Origin: Candidatus Vicinibacter proximus
GTDB lineage: Bacteria; Bacteroidota; Bacteroidia; Chitinophagales; Saprospiraceae
Direction of reading: 5' to 3'
Length of the DNA: 64,000 bases
NCBI GenBank assembly: GCA_016713905.1
Contig: JADJOE010000002.1
Coordinates: 124,001-188,000 of the forward strand
The notes below the pieces were generated by a model that saw nothing but the letters and a program-made list of their open reading frames with translations, did not search any database and was not told the DNA's origin. A program made the position numbers and the translations under genes. Shown piece after piece: positions 56,339-64,000 of this stretch. The first letter of the stretch is position 1. The number at the start of each line of letters is the position of its first letter.

Positions 56339-57090
56339 TTTCTTTGGGTTACAGCCATGCCAGTCTCACCTACCTGAGTCCATCTTACCCCTGCAACATT
56401 CAGATCAGTCAAATCTACAATTGCCCATAGTGCCCTTTCGCCATTAATAAAGGTTGGTGCTACACACAGGTGTCTGGATCGCTGACATTTTGTGCGATTT
56501 AAAGCTGTTTTTGTTCCAGGCATCAATGGTGCAGATAACTGCTTGTTCTCTCCATAGGCATGAATAACTGCTGTATCATTCCTGGCAATTTCCAAAGCCA
56601 GCTCCACTAAATGTGGCGGCACATCGGGTTGTGTTTCCTTATAAAAGGTTATACTCGTTACTTTTTTATTTTTTAAATCAACAATTCCTACCACCGTCCC
56701 ATTTAATGCATAATTATACATTTCCACACGGTAGCAATTCCCGTCTCTACACGTTGAAGTTCCAGTGGGCAAATCAGACGTTCGTGCTGCACTGACGGAA
56801 AATATTTCATTCAACATTTTCTGTTTGCTCCTCTTGTCTGTATAAAATTCTGACAATTTTGGGGTGCTCAAAAAAATGTCCTGAATATCAGACGCATTTC
56901 TTAAATCCGACTTTTTTAATCTAATCACAGGAATTTCCTTTTGCAAAATACTGTAAATTTCCTTTACTCTGGCTTCGACTAATTTTGGCAGAGCAATCCC
57001 TCTCTGCATTTCAGAAGAACAGCCAATTAAAACTGCGATACATAATAGGTATCTTAATAAATGGAAAATATCTTTCTTATTATGTTTCAT
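56254..57090 (-). CDS. Copper-amine-oxidase-like lipoprotein, N-terminal piece
   Basis: The 278-residue frame starts with a lipoprotein signal (LLRYLLCIAVLIGC), so the protein is probably anchored outside the cytoplasm. The body resembles the small N-terminal domains of copper amine oxidases: VGIVDLKNKKVTSITFYKET, and WAIVDLTDLNVAGVRWTQVG just before the catalytic domain. After VTQRK the frame runs into unrelated residues (CKMITLCNASV). Adding one A continues MQNDHIMQCFCDKDNKYE and the C-terminal piece, giving about 570 residues. Its start overlaps the stop of the di-haem peroxidase by four bases, so the two are translationally coupled. Confidence 0.5.
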   Translation of the reverse strand: MKHNKKDIFHLLRYLLCIAVLIGCSSEMQRGIALPKLVEARVKEIYSILQKEIPVIRLKKSDLRNASDIQDIFLSTPKLSEFYTDKRSKQKMLNEIFSVSAARTSDLPTGTSTCRDGNCYRVEMYNYALNGTVVGIVDLKNKKVTSITFYKETQPDVPPHLVELALEIARNDTAVIHAYGENKQLSAPLMPGTKTALNRTKCQRSRHLCVAPTFINGERALWAIVDLTDLNVAGVRWTQVGETGMAVTQRKCKMITLCNASVTRIINMKKMGGHLNTV

Positions 57091-58148
57091 GGATTAAATG
57101 GATCTAAAAAATACTCATTTCTTAGGTAACTTGTATCGGTTAGCGTATGTAGAAAAGCAATGATGGCTTTCCTGCTTTTTTCATCCAATTGAAAATTCTG
57201 CATTCTGCCATCTGTATTGGGATGCATTGCCCCATCTCCCTCACAATCATCCACTGAATTTAATCTTCCTCCCCTTTCATAATTTTTAATCACTTCTTCC
57301 AGACTGTTGCTTGAACCATCGTGATAGTATGGGCCTGTCAATGCAACATTTCTTAATCCGGGTATTCGAAATACTCCATTATCCCCAACGTCTCCTGTAT
57401 GTTCCTGTAAACCCAAATCTCTTACCGGATAAGAACCTTCACAATTATACAATCCGATATTGGCAAAATCACCACCTCGCTCCGGTTCGAAAAAATCCAA
57501 TCCTCCATGACACCTGTTGCAGGATATCGAATCTGAGAAAAACAAATTTAATCCCATCCATTCCTGACTTGTAAACAAGGTAGAATCCCTATACTTCAAA
57601 TATTGATCATAAATTGAATTGCGGCTTTGAAGACTTATTTCATACGCTGCAATCGACTCCATAATTTCCTTTACGGACAAATTTAAAATGCTTTTGTGAA
57701 ATGCATTCTCATAAAGTTGTTGATATATTTTGTCTTGCCGGAATCTCTGCAGAATAATTTCCTCATTGCCTGTTAAGCCCAATTCAACTGGCTTTACTGA
57801 AAATAATGGTCGCTCCATTTGAAGGATCAAATTATTCACTTCCGGATTTGACCAGTCAAAACTGGTGCGCTGATTAATATTCAAAAGACTGGGTGCATTT
57901 CTTTTCAACAATTGAGCCTCTGAGTTTAAAGAAAGCCGATAACCATCCGTGAAAGCAAGAAACGGATCATGACAGGAAGCACATGATCTTGAAAAATTAT
58001 AAGATAGCTTTTTGTCAAAAAAAAAGTAATGACCCAGTTCTGCCATGGCATCTTTTGAAGGTAAAGACTTTTTCCGGACATTTGTCTCAATTGTCAAATA
58101 GACAATTAAAGCAAATCCCATAAACCAATAATACTTCTGAATGACCAT
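57087..58148 (-). CDS. Di-haem cytochrome c peroxidase (CcpA/MauG family)
   Basis: The protein is about 353 residues from the ATG at 58148; a TTG eight codons upstream is less likely. A membrane anchor or signal (YYWFMGFALIVYLTI) precedes two c-type haem sites: SCASCHDPFLAF near residue 56 and SCNRCHGG near residue 190. Family motifs include PLFSVKPVELG and FRIPGLRNVALTGPYYHDGS. Members either reduce H2O2 with cytochrome electrons or, like MauG, oxidise Tyr/Trp residues of partner proteins. Here the gene is coupled to an amine-oxidase-like gene, so a maturation role is worth considering (inference). It lies in the periplasm or is membrane-tethered. Confidence 0.9.
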   Translation of the reverse strand: MVIQKYYWFMGFALIVYLTIETNVRKKSLPSKDAMAELGHYFFFDKKLSYNFSRSCASCHDPFLAFTDGYRLSLNSEAQLLKRNAPSLLNINQRTSFDWSNPEVNNLILQMERPLFSVKPVELGLTGNEEIILQRFRQDKIYQQLYENAFHKSILNLSVKEIMESIAAYEISLQSRNSIYDQYLKYRDSTLFTSQEWMGLNLFFSDSISCNRCHGGLDFFEPERGGDFANIGLYNCEGSYPVRDLGLQEHTGDVGDNGVFRIPGLRNVALTGPYYHDGSSNSLEEVIKNYERGGRLNSVDDCEGDGAMHPNTDGRMQNFQLDEKSRKAIIAFLHTLTDTSYLRNEYFLDPFNP

Positions 58149-58208
58149 CACAAAGAAAAAACCAGAAAGCAATTAAGATTTTAAAAATCAAATTCCCTTA
58201 ATACCCGG

Positions 58209-59477
58209 TTAAATTTTTTGAAAAGAACTTTGATATATTCTTCCGTTTGAAATAAGCTTGATTAAATAGATTCCTGAAGGCAGCGTGGATAAATTAAGAT
58301 TTCCGTTGTACATTTCAAGATTAACTCGTTTACCCATTAAATCAATTGCTTGTATTTGCTCTGCATTAAGATGCTCAGGTAAACTTATATAATCTCTCAC
58401 AGGATTAGGGATAAGTTGGAAAGTTGTTTCACTTTTACCTTGTTCCGTACTGCTTAAACTATAATCAAAGGCAAAATATCCTGGTGTGATTCCTGCATCA
58501 AATTCATCAAGTTTTGTAAAGTCCTGATCAAAAATGAAAACTTTTCCAAATGAAAAGAAATCGGTTTCTGCTGCATAAATATATTTTGACCGGGCATCAA
58601 AACTCAAACCATAAAATTGTTTGCCGGGATCAAGAAAAGGGCCTGCATTTTCTGTCGCAAGATCGTATTTGCCTACGCCTGTTTTGCCGCTTTCCTGATA
58701 CACAATTGAGTTTTCTATAAGCGTGGATGTAGCACATAAGGAATTCACCTCAGGCAATCTGTTCGTCAAGACTTGTACACCACTGTTTAGATTAATTTTA
58801 GAAAGCGAGCTGCCGGTATAATCCCTGTTATTTAAGCTATACAAGACATTATCTTTAAGCATCAGATTTTCAGGATTTTTTCCATCAGATCCAAGATCAA
58901 TGGTATTCACCCATTTTAATTTCTGCAAATCTATGTCAAGAATCTGTCCAACTTCCTTTCCAAATTGGAATCCGTTGTTTACCCCTATGAAAGCATGATC
59001 CTCTTTTATAATGATACTCTCTGTTGTATATGGCAACGCTGAATGAGGAATTTCGAAAACCAAACCCGCATTATTCATATCGTAAATCTGGACATAAGCA
59101 GAAAGAGTTTTTTCATATTCTCCCCGGGTAAGAATCAAATAATTCTCCCAAAAATCTATTTTCCTGACTCCTTCTACAGGCAATGTCCATTGAACTGTAT
59201 TTGTCTGCAAATGGTAACGAACTACCTTCTGATCTGCAGCCACCCAATAGGAACCATCATGAATTTTTAGGTCCGATGCAAACCTCGATTGAGGAATATC
59301 TACCAAGGGCCGGTATTCCTTATTAGAAGGCAAATAAGCCCCTACTGAAGGCGGGATTAAAATCTTATTGTTTGTATAGTCGAAGACCCCTTCATTAAGT
59401 ACTAATACTCTGGATTGACCTGTTACAAACAACACTACAAACAATCCAAGTAGGAAACTAAAGGATATTTTTTTCAT
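58209..59477 (-). CDS. T9SS-sorted beta-propeller protein (YncE-like)
   Basis: The 422-residue protein has a signal peptide (FLLGLFVVLFVTGQ) and then repeated propeller-like blades: YHLQTNTVQWTLPVEGVRKI, IDLQKLKWVNTIDLGSDGKN and LSKINLNSGVQVLTNRLP. A type A sorting domain ends it (FQLIPNPVRDYISLP to IYLIKLISNGRIY). It would be exported and attached to the surface or released through T9SS. The body recalls YncE/DUF5074-type propellers, with ligand unknown. It lies 61 bases upstream of the di-haem peroxidase on the same strand and might be co-transcribed. Confidence 0.8.
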   Translation of the reverse strand: MKKISFSFLLGLFVVLFVTGQSRVLVLNEGVFDYTNNKILIPPSVGAYLPSNKEYRPLVDIPQSRFASDLKIHDGSYWVAADQKVVRYHLQTNTVQWTLPVEGVRKIDFWENYLILTRGEYEKTLSAYVQIYDMNNAGLVFEIPHSALPYTTESIIIKEDHAFIGVNNGFQFGKEVGQILDIDLQKLKWVNTIDLGSDGKNPENLMLKDNVLYSLNNRDYTGSSLSKINLNSGVQVLTNRLPEVNSLCATSTLIENSIVYQESGKTGVGKYDLATENAGPFLDPGKQFYGLSFDARSKYIYAAETDFFSFGKVFIFDQDFTKLDEFDAGITPGYFAFDYSLSSTEQGKSETTFQLIPNPVRDYISLPEHLNAEQIQAIDLMGKRVNLEMYNGNLNLSTLPSGIYLIKLISNGRIYQSSFQKI

Positions 59478-59497
59478 CTGATAAGTAATTTATTGGT

Positions 59498-59505
59498 CAA
59501 AAATA
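59498..59505 (-). promoter_or_regulatory. -7 box (TATTTTTG) of the T9SS propeller gene
   Basis: TATTTTTG on the minus strand fits TAnnTTTG and lies 21 bases before the ATG at 59477. I did not find a well-spaced -33 TTTG. The leader would be short, as at mtaB. Confidence 0.4.
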
Positions 59506-59561
59506 GGGCAAAGCTTACAAATCCAGCTTGATATTTCATCAATGAACCTGGAAAACCAAAA

Positions 59562-60200
59562 TTATAAATCATCAAACTCATAAAATTCATCCAAATGATC
59601 CCCCGGTGAAAGGTCTAATAAAGGCTTGATAATTCCATTCTTTAAACTGTAAACCCAACCATGAAGGTGGGGCCTTTGTTCATGTTTCCAGGCTTTTTGC
59701 ACAATGGAGGTCTTGGCCAGATTCATAACCTGCTCCTGAACATTAAACTCAATAAGCCTATTGACTCTATCCCCTTCATCTTCCAATTCATCAATTTCCT
59801 CCCGATGAATTCTATACACGTCTTTAATATTTCTCAACCATTTGTTTATGATGCCAAAATTATGTCTTGTCATTGCAGCCTTAACACCCCCACATCCATA
59901 ATGGCCACAAACAATTATGTGTTTGACTTTGAGATGATGTACAGCATACTCGAGTACGGTAAGCAGATTTAAATCCGTATGCACTACCATGTTGGCCACA
60001 TTCCGGTGAACAAATATTTCCCCAGGTTGCGTACCGGTAATCTGGTTTGCAGGAACACGGCTATCACTGCAACCAATCCATAAAAATTCTGGTGATTGAA
60101 GGTGCTCCAGACGTGAAAAAAAGTCAGGATCTTCTTGGATCCTTTCCAATGCCCAGGCTTTGTTCTCACTTAACATCTGATCAATTATATACTCGCTCAT
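59562..60200 (-). CDS. Beta-class carbonic anhydrase
   Basis: The 212-residue protein has all beta-CA zinc motifs: WIGCSDSRVP with Cys and the Asp-Arg dyad, and IIVCGHYGCGGVKAAM with His and Cys. It interconverts CO2 and bicarbonate in the cytoplasm; no signal peptide is present. It lies 128 bases downstream of dabB on the same strand. A soluble carbonic anhydrase next to an inorganic-carbon transporter suggests it supplies CO2/HCO3- balance for carboxylases. Confidence 0.95.
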   Translation of the reverse strand: MSEYIIDQMLSENKAWALERIQEDPDFFSRLEHLQSPEFLWIGCSDSRVPANQITGTQPGEIFVHRNVANMVVHTDLNLLTVLEYAVHHLKVKHIIVCGHYGCGGVKAAMTRHNFGIINKWLRNIKDVYRIHREEIDELEDEGDRVNRLIEFNVQEQVMNLAKTSIVQKAWKHEQRPHLHGWVYSLKNGIIKPLLDLSPGDHLDEFYEFDDL

Positions 60201-60328
60201 GAATAACTAGATGAAGTTTAAAAATACGCAATTCTTCAATTTAGCCCATAATACAACTAGGCTCCTATCGAAAGGGAAACGAATATCTTACTTTATACAG
60301 AATTATCAGAAATTAAAATGGAATAGGT

Positions 60329-62200
60329 CTACGAAGCCCTGAATGCTATTGGATGATACTGTTTAATGTGTGGGCCCAGAAAAACACGAATGTATATTCT
60401 GATCAGAGCTAATTCCAAAAATAAATAATTCAAACACAAAAAAGTGAGTATCAACCATTCATGATAGTGTATATAAGTCAGAAATAAATCAATCCCAATG
60501 AAGGTAGTGGTAATAGGAAAACCGGCAAAGCCAAGACAAGCCAACAAAAAAACAAGTGCTTGTTTACGGTATTCATAAACATGCCCATGGTATTGATTCA
60601 TCCCCAAGGATTTTTCTTTTTGTTCCACCTGCACCAAACAAATATATCCCAGAACTCCTGCAAGGATCAACCCGATGATGTATAAACCTAATTGGGCAAA
60701 TCCTAAAGGTTTATTATAACTCAATGCAAAAACCGTAAAGACTTGAGATAAACATATTTTTAACCACTGATCCATAGGTTTTCCAGAAGAACTGAATGCA
60801 GATAACACAATAATTAGTCCTGTGCCCGCACTCCAAACCGGTAGTTGGTCATCTAAAATCAGAACCAACGAAGGACTAAGAAAATTTCTTAGCCACAACA
60901 AAATACAAAACATGCACAGTGCAACAATTGCAAGAAAACGATATCTCTTTTGAATGAATGTGCCGATGGATTTAAACGGCTTCCAAAGAAAGCGGTACAT
61001 AAAATAATCCAAGCCAAACTCTTTAATCGAAAACAAATAAAGCGCAGAATGAACTCGTTCAATAAATTTGCTCCGCAAGATTTTAATTCTTGGTTTAAAA
61101 TGAAAAATCATATGATGGGACAAATAACTAAGCACAGATGGAGATACCAGAAATTGGTAAGCCCTTAGAAATGAATGTCCCACCACATGAATTAACACAA
61201 ATCCATTAAAACCAAATCCTAAACACATTAGCATGAATCCTATTTGAACAACAGTTGAATAGGCCAATTGACTTTTTACACCCGATTGCACCCGGGAAAT
61301 TAAGGTTCCTGAAACAACACTGGCTAAACCAACTACAATTAAAAGTCCCCTAATGAAAATATCATGAGACCATAGTGGAAATGTCCTCAGTAATAAAAAG
61401 ACACCGATGTGTACTGCCAATGATCCATAAAATATGGAACTGGAAGAACTAGGACCTTCCATCGCTCTTGGCAACCAACTAGAGAACGGAAATTGTGCTG
61501 ACTTGATAAGCGCAGCCAAAACTATAAATATGCCTAACCAGAAAAGCAAGGACTCCTGCGCCCCCGAAAAACCCAGAATTATATTCCCTTGCGCTAATTC
61601 ATCAAATTGAATATTTCTGTGCCAAAGATGATGACAAAAAAATAGTGCCAGTATTAAAAAAATATCGCCGAGTCTATAAAATGACAATACCTTAAAACCA
61701 TTGCGAACAGGCAATACCCGATCTCGGTAAAATGCAATCAACAAGAACGAAGAAATGCCTATGATTTCCCAACCCGTAAAAAAACTTTCAAAATTACCAG
61801 ACAATACTGCTACATTATAACCGGTCATAAAAAAAAGAAAAGTCACAAAATATCTCTTAAATCCTTCCTCTCTGTGCATATAAAACTTGCTAAATAATGC
61901 CACCACAAAAAACAATAAAGCACCAAGCAATTGGAAAACAGCAGAAATTACATCATAGTAAAAAGCAAAAATAAAATCAAATTCATGATACTGATAAATG
62001 CTTCCTGCACGATAATAAATAGGCTTGCCTCCTTCTATTAACCAGAATGCAACAAGAACGAAAGACAAAACAACACTGGCAATTGTACAAATCAATACCA
62101 GACTGGAAATAAATCTTTCTCTTTTCTTTTGTACAAAAAGTAATACGAACAAAGTCACGAGAGGAAGTAACACTATGGATAGAAAAATTTGTGCAATCAT
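60329..62200 (-). CDS. dabB: DabB, membrane subunit of the DAB inorganic-carbon transporter (NuoL-like)
   Basis: The 623-residue, highly hydrophobic protein has about 15 membrane segments. It belongs to the proton-conducting NuoL/MrpA-type family: GWEIIGISSFLLIAFYRDR, IKSAQFPFSSWLPRAMEGPS and GSLAVHIGVFLLLRTF. It starts 11 bases after the stop of the DUF2309 gene, the defining arrangement of dab operons. In characterised DAB complexes DabB is thought to couple cation flow to vectorial CO2 hydration by DabA. The N-terminal half is closest to NuoL; the C-terminal half is more divergent, as expected. Confidence 0.88.
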   Translation of the reverse strand: MIAQIFLSIVLLPLVTLFVLLFVQKKRERFISSLVLICTIASVVLSFVLVAFWLIEGGKPIYYRAGSIYQYHEFDFIFAFYYDVISAVFQLLGALLFFVVALFSKFYMHREEGFKRYFVTFLFFMTGYNVAVLSGNFESFFTGWEIIGISSFLLIAFYRDRVLPVRNGFKVLSFYRLGDIFLILALFFCHHLWHRNIQFDELAQGNIILGFSGAQESLLFWLGIFIVLAALIKSAQFPFSSWLPRAMEGPSSSSSIFYGSLAVHIGVFLLLRTFPLWSHDIFIRGLLIVVGLASVVSGTLISRVQSGVKSQLAYSTVVQIGFMLMCLGFGFNGFVLIHVVGHSFLRAYQFLVSPSVLSYLSHHMIFHFKPRIKILRSKFIERVHSALYLFSIKEFGLDYFMYRFLWKPFKSIGTFIQKRYRFLAIVALCMFCILLWLRNFLSPSLVLILDDQLPVWSAGTGLIIVLSAFSSSGKPMDQWLKICLSQVFTVFALSYNKPLGFAQLGLYIIGLILAGVLGYICLVQVEQKEKSLGMNQYHGHVYEYRKQALVFLLACLGFAGFPITTTFIGIDLFLTYIHYHEWLILTFLCLNYLFLELALIRIYIRVFLGPHIKQYHPIAFRAS

Positions 62201-62211
62201 AATATTAAAAT

Positions 62212-64000
62212 TTATATAGTGTATACTGGTAAATTTTCTTTGGTAGCATCCAGAATATGATTCGTTTTCATCTCAGTTGCAGACTCCACCAATTGATGAA
62301 AGTCATCATGACGATTGATGTCGTTTTTAATACAAGTGTAAGGCATAAACGCACCATCTCTGAAATACAATAATTCTGCGCGTCCCGGGTACACACAAAC
62401 CAAATTTACCCACTCATTGATATACCATTCATACATTTCAGGGGTACTCTGAATGGCTTTTAATATGATCTCGGGATAATGTTCTACAACAATTAATAAT
62501 CTCACAGGATCATGCACTTCAATCATTTGTACAGGAAGTCCCGGCCTTAAATCTCCATCCACACTGTTGGTTACGCCAAAAAGTCCTATTACATGATGAG
62601 GCAATTTGGTGCCAGCTCCAAATTTATGGTTGTCCATTCTGGAGAAATAATATTCCAAATTAATTCCCCCACAAACTGGTCCAATAGGACGCATGACAGC
62701 TGTCAATATTTTACCTTCCGGATCAATTCTGTAATCATAAGAATTTAAAAACGCCCTCCGATCTAAAAATAAACGTCTTGAAATACTTCGCCTGCCTATT
62801 ATGCAAACAGAATTGGTGCCATGCCCAAGTTCCGGCCTGGGTTCGAATAAAGAAACTGATCTACTTTTAATGGATTTCCTAATTGAACCTGCTGACTTTT
62901 TAGTTTGAATGGAAGCAAATCTTCTGGATCGCTCCTTTGCATTAAGCTCGAGTGCATAATGAAAATTATTTAATTTAGAATGGTGGAATTCCTTCACGGA
63001 TTCACTGAGTTTTTCCACATCAAAAAATCGAATTTCGTCCGCAGCTGTGTCGTGCATCCCTCCAATAAAAGAAGTTTGTTCAGGTATAATTATTCCCCGA
63101 ACTGCCAATAATTTTCTTACTTCAGAATGATTTGCCATCAGACTAAAAACTCTTGCATTAACTGACCCGGGTCGTCCACTGCAAGCACCACAATCATGCG
63201 CTCCGTGATGTGGATTGTTTGCACTGCTTGACCCATGCGCGAGGATATATACGATAGGTGAAAAATGATCAACCAATCCTATGCTCTTTAGCAAAGCTTC
63301 GACCCTATCCGCCATTTGTGTAACGGTAAATCCCAATTGTAACTCATTCTCATATTGTGGTGGCTCTGAACTTTCAAACTGCAACGCACTAGTCTCATCC
63401 ATGTGTGCAAAAGCATCGGAAATGGCAGGGCTCATCCTTGGTCTGAAAAGCATAAGCAAAGTCTTCACGAAAGCCCATAATCCTAAAACTGTAGCAAAAA
63501 ACCAACCAGTCAATGGATGGTGCGAACCAGATCCATACAACAATTCGAATTTTCTTTTATGCTTACCATTTACTGCCTTAATAAGATGTTTGGGGGTCAC
63601 TGGCGCAGGACATAGTTTCTCATAAAATTGAGCACCTTCAGCAAGGTAATAAAACTCCACATTAAAAAACCCAGGTGTGCCGTAGGTTGCGCAATTGTCA
63701 TCCGTTCCTTCCAGATGTCTTCGAAGGGAACACTCCCGCTCATCCACACAAAATACAGCTTGAAAACTATAATCCGGGTGACTGGCCTGAGATTGCGGCA
63801 AATGTGTCATGATACCACTCAACACTTCATCATAATAACTCCATTCAAACGCTTCTTGCCATAAGAAAAGAACTTGATCTAATTCAGACAATGCGAAATT
63901 TTCATCCCACTCTGGAGTATAGTCTCTTAAGGATTCTTTTAATGGCCTCCATTCACCTTTCTTTTTGTATTCCAGCGCATCAATTTCTAGAAGCAATTCA
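62212..64000 (-). CDS. dabA: DabA (DUF2309), carbonic-anhydrase-like subunit, N-terminus outside the window
   Basis: The visible 594 or more residues are the C-terminal part; the frame is open to the window edge, and full-length DabA is larger. Zinc-site motifs of the family are present: FCVDERECSLRRHLE (Cys and Asp), AHGSSSANNPHHGAHDCGAC (His and Cys), then GRPGSVNARVFSLMAN. DabA forms a membrane-peripheral complex with DabB and hydrates CO2 to bicarbonate in an energy-coupled way. The TTG at 63996 is only the first possible start inside the window and is probably internal. Confidence 0.92.
   Translation of the reverse strand, partial: ELLLEIDALEYKKKGEWRPLKESLRDYTPEWDENFALSELDQVLFLWQEAFEWSYYDEVLSGIMTHLPQSQASHPDYSFQAVFCVDERECSLRRHLEGTDDNCATYGTPGFFNVEFYYLAEGAQFYEKLCPAPVTPKHLIKAVNGKHKRKFELLYGSGSHHPLTGWFFATVLGLWAFVKTLLMLFRPRMSPAISDAFAHMDETSALQFESSEPPQYENELQLGFTVTQMADRVEALLKSIGLVDHFSPIVYILAHGSSSANNPHHGAHDCGACSGRPGSVNARVFSLMANHSEVRKLLAVRGIIIPEQTSFIGGMHDTAADEIRFFDVEKLSESVKEFHHSKLNNFHYALELNAKERSRRFASIQTKKSAGSIRKSIKSRSVSLFEPRPELGHGTNSVCIIGRRSISRRLFLDRRAFLNSYDYRIDPEGKILTAVMRPIGPVCGGINLEYYFSRMDNHKFGAGTKLPHHVIGLFGVTNSVDGDLRPGLPVQMIEVHDPVRLLIVVEHYPEIILKAIQSTPEMYEWYINEWVNLVCVYPGRAELLYFRDGAFMPYTCIKNDINRHDDFHQLVESATEMKTNHILDATKENLPVYTI

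Noticed and set aside
1..64000. tRNA or rRNA genes
   Set aside because: I scanned by eye for tRNA-like arms and for 16S/23S/5S landmarks and recognised none. A covariance-model search would be needed to exclude a missed tRNA.

Overview
This window looks like a piece of a Bacteroidota chromosome, most plausibly from the Saprospiria or a relative. The reasons are: type IX secretion (T9SS) C-terminal sorting domains on three secreted proteins; SprB-, SBBP-, GEVED-, SdrD_B-, DUF11- and DUF7507-type modules; a DUF4271 gene next to hemD; AT-rich leaders with TAnnTTTG-type -7 boxes; and low G+C. The family-level placement is inference. I recognised no rRNA, tRNA, CRISPR array or prophage.

Layout. 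(1) 0-6.9 kb is an unstable accessory stretch: two paralogous secreted-protein genes with almost identical 3' halves, small gene remnants, a lipoprotein gene, an AAA/DUF4143 ATPase, and a decayed second copy of the lipoprotein gene. (2) 6.9-20.5 kb is mostly ordinary chromosome: a PAP2 phosphatase; a tight minus-strand operon of histidine kinase, response regulator, DUF4271, HemD and Nudix; an OB-fold protein; inositol monophosphatase; OsmC; a second kinase/regulator pair; a GH113-like hydrolase; a frameshifted glutaminyl-peptide cyclotransferase; and mtaB. (3) 20.6-21.2 kb holds an outer-membrane beta-barrel gene with a frameshift in its signal peptide. (4) 21.5-52.6 kb holds two giant minus-strand surface-protein genes in tandem. 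Giant 1 is about 17.7 kb and carries 28 tandem copies of a 342-bp DUF7507-type repeat and eight copies of a 249-bp six-cysteine repeat. Giant 2 is about 12.6 kb and carries about 13 DUF11-like units. Both end in the same roughly 385-residue block, which at DNA level is a 1.15-kb direct repeat. Both are interrupted several times. (5) 53.2-54.4 kb is an insertion sequence with an IS256/IS1249-like transposase and a structured non-coding segment. (6) 54.4-58.2 kb is a three-gene operon: a di-haem peroxidase, a protein resembling copper amine oxidase, and a secreted protein that may be a beta-propeller. (7) 58.2-64 kb holds a T9SS cargo propeller, a beta-carbonic anhydrase, and a DabA/DabB inorganic-carbon transporter that runs off the window.

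How the genes work together. Giant 1 and giant 2 look like exported adhesins or matrix proteins that would leave through T9SS. The dabA-dabB-carbonic anhydrase block would supply bicarbonate to anabolic carboxylases. The peroxidase and amine-oxidase-like pair suggests a MauG-like maturation or redox partnership and is the most interesting candidate for an undescribed system.

Caution. About thirteen reading-frame lesions lie between 18 and 57 kb, and most are a single-base change in a homopolymer. This may be real decay or residual sequencing error. Several genes here should be read as one interrupted gene until that is settled.
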